Source: Microbispora rosea
Lineage (GTDB): Bacteria > Actinomycetota > Actinomycetes > Streptosporangiales > Streptosporangiaceae
Length of the DNA: 64,000 nt
Assembly (NCBI RefSeq): GCF_900156315.1
Contig: NZ_FTNI01000007.1
Location: forward strand, 1 to 64,000
Direction: 5' to 3'
Positions 35,069 to 42,942 of the stretch are shown piece by piece. Every line of letters starts with the position of its first letter. The stretch's first letter is position 1. The position numbers and the translations under genes are program-made. The notes under the pieces are model-generated. The model saw only the letters and a list, made by a program, of their open reading frames with translations, made no database searches and was not told the origin of the DNA.

Positions 35069-36637
35069 ATGATCGACGAAGTCGACGGGTGGGAGTACCG
35101 GAACCCCGTCATCTCCGGATTCCACCCCGACCCATCGGTGTGCCGGGTGGGCGAGGACTACTACCTGGTGACCTCCAGCTTCGAGTGGTTCCCCGGCGTG
35201 CCCGTCTTCCACAGCCGCGACCTGGTCAACTGGCGGCAGCTCGGGCACGTGCTCGACCGCCCGTCCCAGCTCGACCTGGACGGCATGCGGCCCTCGGGCG
35301 GCGTCTACGCCGCCACCATCCGGCATCACGACGGCGTCTTCTACGTCGTCACCACCCTCGTGGACGGGCGGGGCAACTTCATCGTCACCGCCGACGACCC
35401 CGCGGGCCCCTGGAGCGAACCCCGATGGCTGCCGGGCACCCGCGGCATGGATCCCTCGCTGCTGTTCGACGACGACGGCCGGCTCTGGTTCACCGGCACC
35501 AGGGAGAAGGAGGCGGCCCGCTATCCCGGCGACACCGAGGTCTACCTCCTGGAGCTCGACCCGGCCACGCTGGAGCCGCGTGGCGAGGAGCGGGTCGTCT
35601 GGGAGGCCGTCCAGCGGGGCGCGGTGTGGTGCGAGGGACCGCACCTGTACAAGATCGGCGGCAGGTACTACCTGCTGACCTCGGAGGGCGGCACGTCGTA
35701 CGACCACGCGGTCGTGGTCGCCAGGGCCGACCACGTCACCGGGCCGTACGAGCCGAACCCGCGCAACCCGATCCTCACCCACAGGCATCTCGGCATCGGC
35801 CATCCCATCGCCTGCACGGGTCACGCCGACCTGGTGGAGACCCAGAACGGCGAGTGGTGGACGGTGCTGCTGGCCACGCGCCCGTACGGCACCCCGGGCG
35901 ACCTCGGCGCCGGCAACCTGAGGGGCGACAACCTGGGCAGGGAGACGTTCCTCACCCGGGTCTCCTGGGAGGACGGCTGGCCGGTCGCCGCGCAGGTCGA
36001 GCCCGTGGCCGCGGGACCGGCGCTGCCCGAGCACCGCTGGCCCGCCGTCCCCGCCTGCGACCACTTCGACGCCGACCGGCTCTCGCCCGTCTGGAACCAC
36101 CTGCGCACCCCGCGCACGTCCTACTGGAGCCTCGGCGACAGCCGCCTGCGGCTGCGGCTGCGGCCCGAGACGCTGGCCCAGCGGGTCAACCCGAGCCTGG
36201 TCGCCCGCAGACAGCAGCACACGGACTTCGCCGTCCACGCCGCGCTCGACTTCACGCCCGCGGCCGGGGAGTGCGCCGGTCTCGCGCTGGTGCAGAACGA
36301 CGACCACCACGTGCTGCTCGTACGGACCGTACGCGGCCTGGAACTCGTCCGCAGGAAGGCGGGCGGCGACGACCTGCTCGCCTCCGTACGGGTGCCCGGC
36401 CAGCGGAGGCTGTATCTCGGCGTGGAGGCGCGCGGGCAGGCCTACCAGGCCAGGTTCGCGGTGGCGGCGGGGGAGTGGACCGACCTCGGCGACCCGGTGG
36501 ACGGCAGGATCCTCAGCAGCGCCGTGGCCGGCGGCTTCACCGGCGCCTACGTCGGCATGTACGCCAGCTCCAACGGCCGCCCGAGCTCCAACGTCGCCGC
36601 GTTCGACTGGTTCGAGTACCTGCCGCTCGGCCCGTGA
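35069..36637 (+). CDS. Glycoside hydrolase family 43 (beta-xylosidase/arabinofuranosidase-like)
   Basis: A 522-aa enzyme. The five-bladed propeller has base Asp21 in GFHPDPS, pKa-modulating Asp128 in GMDPSLLFDDDG and acid Glu189 in WCEGPHLYK. A beta-sandwich C-terminal domain (about 330-520; PRTSYWSLGDSRLRLRLRPE) is the usual GH43 partner. No signal peptide, so it acts on imported xylo- or arabino-oligosaccharides. A sequence like GAGGAAGGGAC just upstream gives the ribosome site. No LacI-type operator is evident directly upstream. Confidence 0.93.
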   Translation: MIDEVDGWEYRNPVISGFHPDPSVCRVGEDYYLVTSSFEWFPGVPVFHSRDLVNWRQLGHVLDRPSQLDLDGMRPSGGVYAATIRHHDGVFYVVTTLVDGRGNFIVTADDPAGPWSEPRWLPGTRGMDPSLLFDDDGRLWFTGTREKEAARYPGDTEVYLLELDPATLEPRGEERVVWEAVQRGAVWCEGPHLYKIGGRYYLLTSEGGTSYDHAVVVARADHVTGPYEPNPRNPILTHRHLGIGHPIACTGHADLVETQNGEWWTVLLATRPYGTPGDLGAGNLRGDNLGRETFLTRVSWEDGWPVAAQVEPVAAGPALPEHRWPAVPACDHFDADRLSPVWNHLRTPRTSYWSLGDSRLRLRLRPETLAQRVNPSLVARRQQHTDFAVHAALDFTPAAGECAGLALVQNDDHHVLLVRTVRGLELVRRKAGGDDLLASVRVPGQRRLYLGVEARGQAYQARFAVAAGEWTDLGDPVDGRILSSAVAGGFTGAYVGMYASSNGRPSSNVAAFDWFEYLPLGP

Positions 36638-36669
36638 CCCGGCCCTGACCCGGCGCCTCCGGCCGCGAC

Positions 36670-37461
36670 TCAGCCCATGATGCGGCGGAAGGCGGAGCCG
36701 GCCGCCCGCACCGCCAGGGCGGGCGAGAGCCGTACGGCCCGCCAGGTGGCGCGGGCGGACGCGGGCGCGACGATGAGCGCCTGGTTCCTGGCCACGCCGC
36801 GCAGCACGTCGCGGGCGAGCGACTCCACGGGATACAGGCGGCCCTGGGCCCGCACGGCCGTCGTGCGGGCCCGCAGGCCGATCTCGGTCTGCGGCAGCCC
36901 GGGGTTGGCGTTGTCCAGCAGCGGGGTGTCGGTGAACCCGGGGCACACCACGCTGACCTTCACGCCCTGCGCCGCCGCCTCGGCCCGCAGCGCGAGCGAC
37001 AGCCCGACGACGGCGTGCTTGGTCGCCGTGTAGGGCAGCATCATGGGCGCGGGGGCCAGCCCCGCCAGCGACGCGGTGTTGACGATGTGCCCGTAGCCCT
37101 GCTCGATCATGAGCGGGTACGCCGCGTGCACGCCGTGGACCACCCCGCGCAGGTTCACGTCGATCGTCCGGTTCCAGTGGTCGAGCGTGAGCTCCTCGGC
37201 ACGGCCGCCCACCGCGATGCCGGCGTTGTTGAACAGGAAGTCGAGCCGCCCGTGCCGGGCCGCCACCCCGGTGACCAGATCCCGCACGGCCTGCGCGTCG
37301 GAGACGTCGCACACGACGCCCGCGCAGCCGAGATCCTTGGCGGCGTCCTCGGCCCCCCGGACGTCGGCGATCGTCACGTGGACGCCGCGCCGTACGAGCT
37401 CGGCGGCGACGGCCAGCCCGATCCCCGACGCTCCTCCCGTGACGACGGCGGTCTTCCTCAC
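36670..37461 (-). CDS. Short-chain dehydrogenase/reductase
   Basis: A 263-aa classical SDR. Cofactor motif TGGASGIG at 8-15, NNAG near 82, Ser in NTASLAG and catalytic YTATK are all present, so it should be active. IADVRG after beta2 (Asp) suggests NAD(H). A C-terminal extension after residue 190 is Arg-rich. The substrate is unknown. The start is GTG with GAGGGGAAAC upstream. Confidence 0.92.
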   Translation of the reverse strand: MRKTAVVTGGASGIGLAVAAELVRRGVHVTIADVRGAEDAAKDLGCAGVVCDVSDAQAVRDLVTGVAARHGRLDFLFNNAGIAVGGRAEELTLDHWNRTIDVNLRGVVHGVHAAYPLMIEQGYGHIVNTASLAGLAPAPMMLPYTATKHAVVGLSLALRAEAAAQGVKVSVVCPGFTDTPLLDNANPGLPQTEIGLRARTTAVRAQGRLYPVESLARDVLRGVARNQALIVAPASARATWRAVRLSPALAVRAAGSAFRRIMG

Positions 37462-37871
37462 GCGTTTCCCCTCGCCTGAGCCTTCGGCTCATCCCCGATG
37501 CCCATCGCCCGCCAAAGACGGCGGCCGACCGAGTTCATCATGCCCAGATCGGCGCAAAGCTCTCTTGCCCTGGCCACCGATTCGCGGGTCCGCGCGGCCG
37601 CCCCGGGGTTCTCCCGCCGACGACGAGCTCATCATTTTCCCTGGTCACGGCGGTCTTCGGCGCGGCGGACACGCCGCCCTCCCTCCCGGCGCCGCAATTG
37701 TACGAGTCATCCAATAACTGGGAAAGGGGGCGCCGTGTCGCGACTCCGCGGATTTCCCGGCCGCCAAGATTTCCGCGCGGTACAGTTCGGCGAGGTCACC
37801 CGTGTATGACCTTCATGAACGGCCCTCCCTCGCCTACTGTCGAAGCGAGGGGACGGCGAATTGGAGCCCGC
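37462..37871. other. Divergent intergenic region (410 bp)
   Basis: It lies between the SDR and FAD-oxidoreductase starts. I see no gene and no clear operator. If the FAD gene starts at ATG 37806 the gap is 344 bp. Confidence 0.5.
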
Positions 37872-39146
37872 GTGCCTGAATCCTGCGACGTCGTGATCAT
37901 CGGTGGTGGCGTGATCGGCTGCGCGATCGCGCACAGGCTCGCCGCGCGCGGCACGAGCGTGGTGCTCGTGGACGCGGGGCAGCGTCTCGGGCTCGGCGCC
38001 TCCGACGGCGCGATGGGCGGCATCCTGACCCAGACGGAGCCCTCCTGCCTCGGCCCGCTCAGCAGCGTCATCAAACGCAGCCGCGACGCCTACCCGGGAT
38101 GGCTGGAGGAGATCCGCGCCGACTCCGGGGTCGAGGTCCCGGTGCTGGACGGCGGCGACATCCAGGTCGCGCTGGACGAGGCCGAGATGGAGCGCCTGGA
38201 GTCCAAGGTGCTGCCGCAGTGGAAGAACTCGCCGTTCGCCGTCGAGCGGCTGACCGCGGCCGACGCCAGGAGTCTCGAACCGCTGCTGAGCGAGCGCGTC
38301 GTCGGCGGTTTCCTGCTGCCCGAGGAGCTCGCGCTCGATCCGAGGGTGCTCATGGCCGCCCTGGCGACGGCCGTGCTGTCGGGGCGCACGCCGATCCGGG
38401 TGCTCAGCGCGGTGCGCGCCACCGGCCTGCGGACCGGGCCGAGCGGAGTCGAGGTGGACCTCCACGACGGCCGCCGGGTGTCGGCGGAGCAGGCCGTCGT
38501 CGCGGCCGGCCACCTGAGCGGGGTCTTCCTGCCGAGCCACCGCGACCACCTGTTCCCCATCAAGGGCGTGGCCTTCGACGTCCGCCCGCCCGGGGCCGGC
38601 ACCTACCCGCTGCGCCACCACATCTTCGCGGAGATCAAGGAGGACGGGCGGGAGTACTTCCCCTATCTCGTCCCCCGGCACGACGGCAGAGTGGCCGTCG
38701 GCGTCACCTACGAGGAGAACGTGGGGGACGTGACGGTGACCGCCGCGGCGATCGAGGAGATCCGGCGGGGCGTCGCGGCCCTGATGCCCAGGGCGGCCAC
38801 CTGGCCCATCGGCCGGCGCTGGGCCGGACTGCGGCCGGGCAGCGCCGACCACATGCCCGTCATCGGCCACGTGGACGACCACGGCCGCGTCGTGGCGGCG
38901 ACCGGTCACAGCGGCCTCGGCGTCACGCTCGCGCCCGTCACGGCGGAGCTGGTGGCGGCCCTCGTCGGCGGGACCGCCGGCGCCCGGGAGAGCGAGCTGC
39001 TCGCCGTCTGCCGGCCCGACCGCCCCTTCCCGCCCGCACCGGCTCCGTCCGCCCCGGCCGCGCCGCCGGTCTCGCCCACGCCGCCGGTCTCGTCTACGCC
39101 GGTCTCGCCTACGCCGCCGGTGTCGCCGCCTCCCACAGCTCGGTGA
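37872..39146 (+). CDS. FAD-dependent oxidoreductase (DAO/glycine-oxidase-like)
   Basis: A 424-aa flavoprotein. The N-terminal dinucleotide motif CDVVIIGGGVIGCAIAHRLA and the C-terminal GLRPGS-DHMPVIG and ATGHSGLGVTLAP signatures are those of DAO-fold amine/amino-acid oxidases such as ThiO and DadA. The amine substrate is not evident. GTG 37872 has GGAG upstream; ATG 37806 would add 22 residues. The last about 35 residues are a Pro/Ser/Thr repeat (PPVS-TP units), and the final 38 bp overlap the convergent gene's end. Confidence 0.9.
   Translation: MPESCDVVIIGGGVIGCAIAHRLAARGTSVVLVDAGQRLGLGASDGAMGGILTQTEPSCLGPLSSVIKRSRDAYPGWLEEIRADSGVEVPVLDGGDIQVALDEAEMERLESKVLPQWKNSPFAVERLTAADARSLEPLLSERVVGGFLLPEELALDPRVLMAALATAVLSGRTPIRVLSAVRATGLRTGPSGVEVDLHDGRRVSAEQAVVAAGHLSGVFLPSHRDHLFPIKGVAFDVRPPGAGTYPLRHHIFAEIKEDGREYFPYLVPRHDGRVAVGVTYEENVGDVTVTAAAIEEIRRGVAALMPRAATWPIGRRWAGLRPGSADHMPVIGHVDDHGRVVAATGHSGLGVTLAPVTAELVAALVGGTAGARESELLAVCRPDRPFPPAPAPSAPAAPPVSPTPPVSSTPVSPTPPVSPPPTAR
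39061..39133. repeat. Imperfect GCCGCCGGTCTCGCC-type tandem repeat
   Basis: Four imperfect 15-18 bp units encode the Pro-rich PPVSPT tail of the FAD oxidoreductase and run into the last codons of the convergent membrane-protein gene. Confidence 0.6.
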
Positions 39147-40089
39147 ACCGCTCGGCCCGCTCGCGCACCCTCTCCTGGTCCTGTACGAGGACCGTGCTGT
39201 GGATCACCGGGGCGATGCCGTCGCCGACCTGCGGGGCGGGGTTGGACTCGTAGTAGACGACCCCGTCGAACAGGATGAAGTCGGACAGCGAGCCGCGCAG
39301 CAGGGGCGGCGCGTCGGCGAGCAGGAGCGTGCGCACCTCGATCCCGACCGTGGTCTGCCACTTCCACACCCGGCGGAACGCCTCGGAGTCGAGCCGCTCG
39401 GAACGATCCACCACGAACACCCGGCGCACCCGCGCCCCACGCTGGACGAGGTCGCGCTGCAGCTTGACGTAGCGCTGCCCGAGGTCGGTGTGCCAGAAGC
39501 CGCCCTCGAACTCGGTGTCGCGGGCGTCCACGCTGGTCAGGCTGATCGCGTCGAGACTGACCCGGGCGTTGCGCGCGAGCGCGAGCAGCCAGTCGCGGTC
39601 CTCGCCCTCGTACAGCGCGTACCTGCCGTCGGACAGCTCGCCGAGGAACTTCGCCATCCGGGTGACCTCGTGGTGCACCAGGCTCTTGACGAGGCCGGGC
39701 ATGTCGTCACGGATCTTGGCGGCGTTCTGCACCAGCTCGGCCACCCCCCTGGTCTCCAGCGCGGACATCTCCACGACGCCGAACAGCTTGCTCGCTTCGT
39801 TGATCTTCGAGAAGCTGTCGGCCACCAGGTTGTGGGTCTTCGTGTGCTGCCTGCGCTGCTCCTGCAGCACGGTCTCGAGCTGGTCGTCCACGTCGGCGAG
39901 GAACTGCACGACGAAGACGACGCCGCTGATGAACGTCGCGAGCAGCAGGCTCCACAGGTCCTCGTTCGGTCCGTGGATGAGCGCGTTGCTCACCAAATAG
40001 CTCACGCCGCCCACGAGCACCGTCACGAGGACCTTGCGCACGATCCTCGGGACGAGCGACGGGGAAGGCTCGGGTGTCGCTCCGGTCAT
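39109..40089 (-). CDS. Two-TM protein with DUF6879/PLD-like cytoplasmic domain
   Basis: A 326-aa protein. Two membrane helices (about 17-35 and 45-65) are followed by a helical, probably coiled segment (about 70-160). The C-terminal domain contains GARVRRVFVVDRSERL, VGIEVRTLLLADAPPL and SDFILFDGVVYY, in the order seen in actinobacterial DUF6879 proteins, which have a phospholipase-D-like fold without HKD catalytic motifs. GGAGGTGAC precedes the ATG. It starts 2 bp after the SCO2521-like stop and is therefore the last gene of that operon. The role is unknown; a membrane-anchored effector or sensor is a guess. Confidence 0.8.
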   Translation of the reverse strand: MTGATPEPSPSLVPRIVRKVLVTVLVGGVSYLVSNALIHGPNEDLWSLLLATFISGVVFVVQFLADVDDQLETVLQEQRRQHTKTHNLVADSFSKINEASKLFGVVEMSALETRGVAELVQNAAKIRDDMPGLVKSLVHHEVTRMAKFLGELSDGRYALYEGEDRDWLLALARNARVSLDAISLTSVDARDTEFEGGFWHTDLGQRYVKLQRDLVQRGARVRRVFVVDRSERLDSEAFRRVWKWQTTVGIEVRTLLLADAPPLLRGSLSDFILFDGVVYYESNPAPQVGDGIAPVIHSTVLVQDQERVRERAERFTELWEAATPAA

Positions 40090-40091
40090 GG

Positions 40092-41033
40092 TCACCTCCG
40101 TCCGGCATCTGCGGTCGCGTTGAGCAGGGCCAAAGTGTTCATCGCGACCTGGTCGCGGACCCGGTCGACCAGGGAGCGCCACTGCCGGGTGAACCCCGGG
40201 CGCCGCTCCAGGCTCTCCCAGAAGGGCGTCAGCCACTCCTCGACCCGGGCGGCGGGCATCCACAGGTGCATGAGGTGGTCGATGGCCGGTGCCAGGCGGG
40301 CCACGGCCTGGGCTCCCGGAGTCCCGCCGATCCGCGCCCGCTCGACGATGACCAGCAGCGACGTCAGCAGCCAGTCGTGCGTCGCCAGGTCCTCGCACAG
40401 GTCGACCACGGCGGTGGTGAACGGGCCGGGATGCGTCAGGCGCAGCGTCCGCTCCTGCTCGGCGTGCAGGGTGAAGCGGATCGACGGCTCGCCGGTCTCG
40501 GCCACCCACCGCAGGCTCGTACGCGGGATCTTGAAGGGGGCCCGCCGGTCCAGCAGCGTGGACTGCTGCACGAGGTCGAGGAAGCGACCGCTGACGGCCC
40601 CCAAATCGAGGCAGGCGCCGTCGGGGCGGCCGGGCGCGGAGTCGCCGGTGAACCCCTCGGCGAGGTCGGCCGCCTTCGCCTTGCCCAGGACCTCCACGAC
40701 CCCCGGCCGGGCCAGGTAGTGCGACCAGGGGAGCCTGCGGTCGGCGTCCGAGCGCACCACCCGGACGTACGAGGATCCCTGGGCCACCCGGCCCCCGGTC
40801 ACCGCGCAGCGGGACACCACCGTGCCGACGCCCCTGACCCGGGAACGGGACGCGGTGGGCAGCGCGCAGTCCACCCCGGTCAGCCGCTCCGGCGACAGCG
40901 CGTGGACGATGGGACGGCGGGAGACGCGCACGGTCTCCCCGGCCATGAGTCCGAGCACCTGACGGCACGTCGACTCGGAGATCTCCCCCGAGTTCTGCAG
41001 CAGCCCGGTGTGGACTTCCCCCATCACCAGCAT
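40092..41033 (-). CDS. SCO2521-family protein
   Basis: A 313-aa soluble protein from ATG 41033 (MLVMGEVHTGLLQNSGE). LTGVDCALPTASRSRVRGVGT and the C-terminal LRLTHPGPFTTAVVDLCEDLATHDWLL are notable. Order and neighbours match the uncharacterised SCO2521-SCO2524 set of Streptomyces coelicolor, and I assign it on this basis. It follows the SCO2522-like gene by 25 bp. An upstream extension (to 41123) would overlap that gene and begins with low-complexity Ser residues, so it is not preferred. Function unknown. Confidence 0.75.
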   Translation of the reverse strand: MLVMGEVHTGLLQNSGEISESTCRQVLGLMAGETVRVSRRPIVHALSPERLTGVDCALPTASRSRVRGVGTVVSRCAVTGGRVAQGSSYVRVVRSDADRRLPWSHYLARPGVVEVLGKAKAADLAEGFTGDSAPGRPDGACLDLGAVSGRFLDLVQQSTLLDRRAPFKIPRTSLRWVAETGEPSIRFTLHAEQERTLRLTHPGPFTTAVVDLCEDLATHDWLLTSLLVIVERARIGGTPGAQAVARLAPAIDHLMHLWMPAARVEEWLTPFWESLERRPGFTRQWRSLVDRVRDQVAMNTLALLNATADAGRR

Positions 41034-41058
41034 CGGGCCGCCCCCATAATCGAAACCC

Positions 41059-42030
41059 TCAGACGAAGACGTAGGAGATGCGGTCGACGAGCTCCTCTTC
41101 GAGCCGGACTCCCTCGCTCTCACTCCGGGTGGCGACCTGCCGCAGGACCTCGTCGTCCACCGCGACCTGGCTCAGGATCGTCCGTACGGCCAGCTCGACG
41201 GGCAGGAACCGGGGGGAGAGGACGGACAGCGTGGTGTACGCGCTGAACGGCGCGGCCTGGGGGTTGAGCCGGACGACCGCGGGCAGCCCGTCCCAGTCGC
41301 GGGGCCAGCCGCCGTCCAGGGCGACCGGCGGGAGCGGCACCTGGCCGTCGCTGCGCAGCAGCCCCAGCCGCAGGAGCTGCCAGACGGCCGCGAGGAAGGG
41401 GCACGACCAGGTGCGCCGCGGCCCCTTCTCGTCCCACAGCTCGACGTCCACGAAGATCGAGTGGCCGCGCTTGGCGTTCTGCGCGGGCGGCTCCCACGGC
41501 CGGGTCTTCCCCATGGCCTGCATGGGCGCGGTGCGGGGCGAGCGGGAGCCGTTGCACAGCCAGCCCGTCTCCTTCACCGGGGGGCGGGAGCCGTCGGTCT
41601 CCGGCGGCGGGTCGTCCACGAGCCGGTCCTCCACGAGCCGGGCCAGCTCGACGCCGCCCGACTGCGCGTCCTCGAACTGGGCACAGGCCGACTCGCGGGC
41701 CAGGTAGTCGATGGACAGGTCGTGTTCCGCCGCCGCCTCCAGGACCATCGGGACCAGTTCGGCCGGCGTGCTGAAGCGGCTGAAGTAGTCGTCCACGAGG
41801 AAGCAGGTGCTCACCCGGGCCCGGCCGCCCGGCACCCGCTCCTGCCACAGGGAGCGGACCGTGGCGAGCCACGGCGCGACCCTGCGGAACTGCTCGCGCA
41901 GCCGGTCGGGGCCCGCCTCGTAGTCCTCCATGTACAGGTGCCCGAGCTCGACGGACACATGGGAGAGGGGCACGGAGGCGATCCTGCGCTCGGCCGCCAC
42001 CTCGCCGAACGTCGCGTGCACCGGCGTCAC
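41059..42030 (-). CDS. SCO2522-family protein
   Basis: A 323-aa soluble protein starting at GTG 42030, which overlaps the P-loop gene's stop (GTGA, 42027-42030). Recognisable parts are SHVSVELGHLYMEDYEAG near the start, TCFLVDDYFSRF (a DD pair after a strand), SIDYLARESAC, and a C-terminal half ending in RISYVFV. The assignment rests on operon order and look of the protein; no catalytic fold is evident to me. Confidence 0.78.
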   Translation of the reverse strand: MTPVHATFGEVAAERRIASVPLSHVSVELGHLYMEDYEAGPDRLREQFRRVAPWLATVRSLWQERVPGGRARVSTCFLVDDYFSRFSTPAELVPMVLEAAAEHDLSIDYLARESACAQFEDAQSGGVELARLVEDRLVDDPPPETDGSRPPVKETGWLCNGSRSPRTAPMQAMGKTRPWEPPAQNAKRGHSIFVDVELWDEKGPRRTWSCPFLAAVWQLLRLGLLRSDGQVPLPPVALDGGWPRDWDGLPAVVRLNPQAAPFSAYTTLSVLSPRFLPVELAVRTILSQVAVDDEVLRQVATRSESEGVRLEEELVDRISYVFV

Positions 42031-42941
42031 AAGCCCTCCCACGCGCTGTCGTCGACGATCTTCTTGGCGAGATCCTCGAACGCGGTGGCGGTCTCCGCGT
42101 TGGCGATCTTGCTGGCCAGCACGTCCTCGTCGGTGATGAGCTGCTCGCGCCACTGCAGGACCGGGTCCAGCGGGATCTTGCCGAGCATGGCGGTGCGGCC
42201 GACGCCGTGGCGGCCGGCCAGCTCGCGCAGCTCGCTGTCGCACGCGCTCAGCCAGGCCCGCTGCTCGTCGCGCAGCCCGACGAGCTCCGCGGCGTCCGGT
42301 TCGAGCACGGCCGTGCGCACGAAGCGGATGCGGTCGCGCAGGTCGTCGGTGTCGTGGCCGAACCTGGTGCCGACGTCGAGCAGCCCGTCGGCGCCGGTGA
42401 CGAGCCCGTCGGCCGCGATGATGTGCTGGCGCGTCCAGCGGTGGAAGACGAGCCACCGGAACGGGATCGCGGGCATCCGCACGGTCGCCGCCAGGACCAG
42501 CTCCGCGGTGAACGACCGGCCCGCGCTGACGTCGATCATGCAGAGGTCGAACTCCTCGTCCAGCCGCCCGAGCAACTGGACGCAGCGGCCGACGACCTCG
42601 TCGGTGAGGGCCGACAGCTCGCCGCCGCCCTCGCTGCCCGGCAGCAGCACGAGCCGCCCCGCGCCGGGCGGGCGGGTGCGCAGCCCCTCGCGGTCGGACT
42701 CGGCCCACACGTCCACCCGCCGCGGCTGCGGGCATTCGCCCCGCAGGTAGTGGTGCAGGCCGTTCTCCCGGGTGCCGCGGGCCACCGCGCTGACGCTGAA
42801 GATGGCTCCCGCGGTCGGCGAGCCGAAGTCGAAGTCCAGGTAGCACACGTCGTTGCCCTGCAGGGCGTGGCGGTACACGATGTTGGTGCCGGTGACCGAG
42901 CGCCCGGTCCCGCCCTTGTCGGAGATCGCGAAGACGAGCAA
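42027..42941 (-). CDS. SCO2523-family variant P-loop (ParA/MinD-like) protein
   Basis: A 304-aa SIMIBI/ParA-like protein. MLVFAISDKGGTGRSVTGTN at the N-terminus is the deviant Walker A of ParA/MinD, with signature Lys9 kept but the second lysine replaced by Arg14. YLDFDFGSPTAG follows as the Walker A' region and DLCMIDVSAG as Walker B. The late part (KIPLDPVLQWREQLITDEDV) recalls MinD/ParA C-termini. Nucleotide binding is likely; ATP hydrolysis may be weak or absent. Start and stop are coupled to both neighbours (1-bp gap, 4-bp overlap). Confidence 0.88.
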   Translation of the reverse strand: MLVFAISDKGGTGRSVTGTNIVYRHALQGNDVCYLDFDFGSPTAGAIFSVSAVARGTRENGLHHYLRGECPQPRRVDVWAESDREGLRTRPPGAGRLVLLPGSEGGGELSALTDEVVGRCVQLLGRLDEEFDLCMIDVSAGRSFTAELVLAATVRMPAIPFRWLVFHRWTRQHIIAADGLVTGADGLLDVGTRFGHDTDDLRDRIRFVRTAVLEPDAAELVGLRDEQRAWLSACDSELRELAGRHGVGRTAMLGKIPLDPVLQWREQLITDEDVLASKIANAETATAFEDLAKKIVDDSAWEGL

Positions 42942-42942
42942 T

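Noticed and set aside
41034-41123. N-terminal extension of the SCO2521-like protein
   Set aside because: It would overlap the SCO2522-like gene and starts with a Ser/Thr low-complexity segment; ATG 41033 is preferred.
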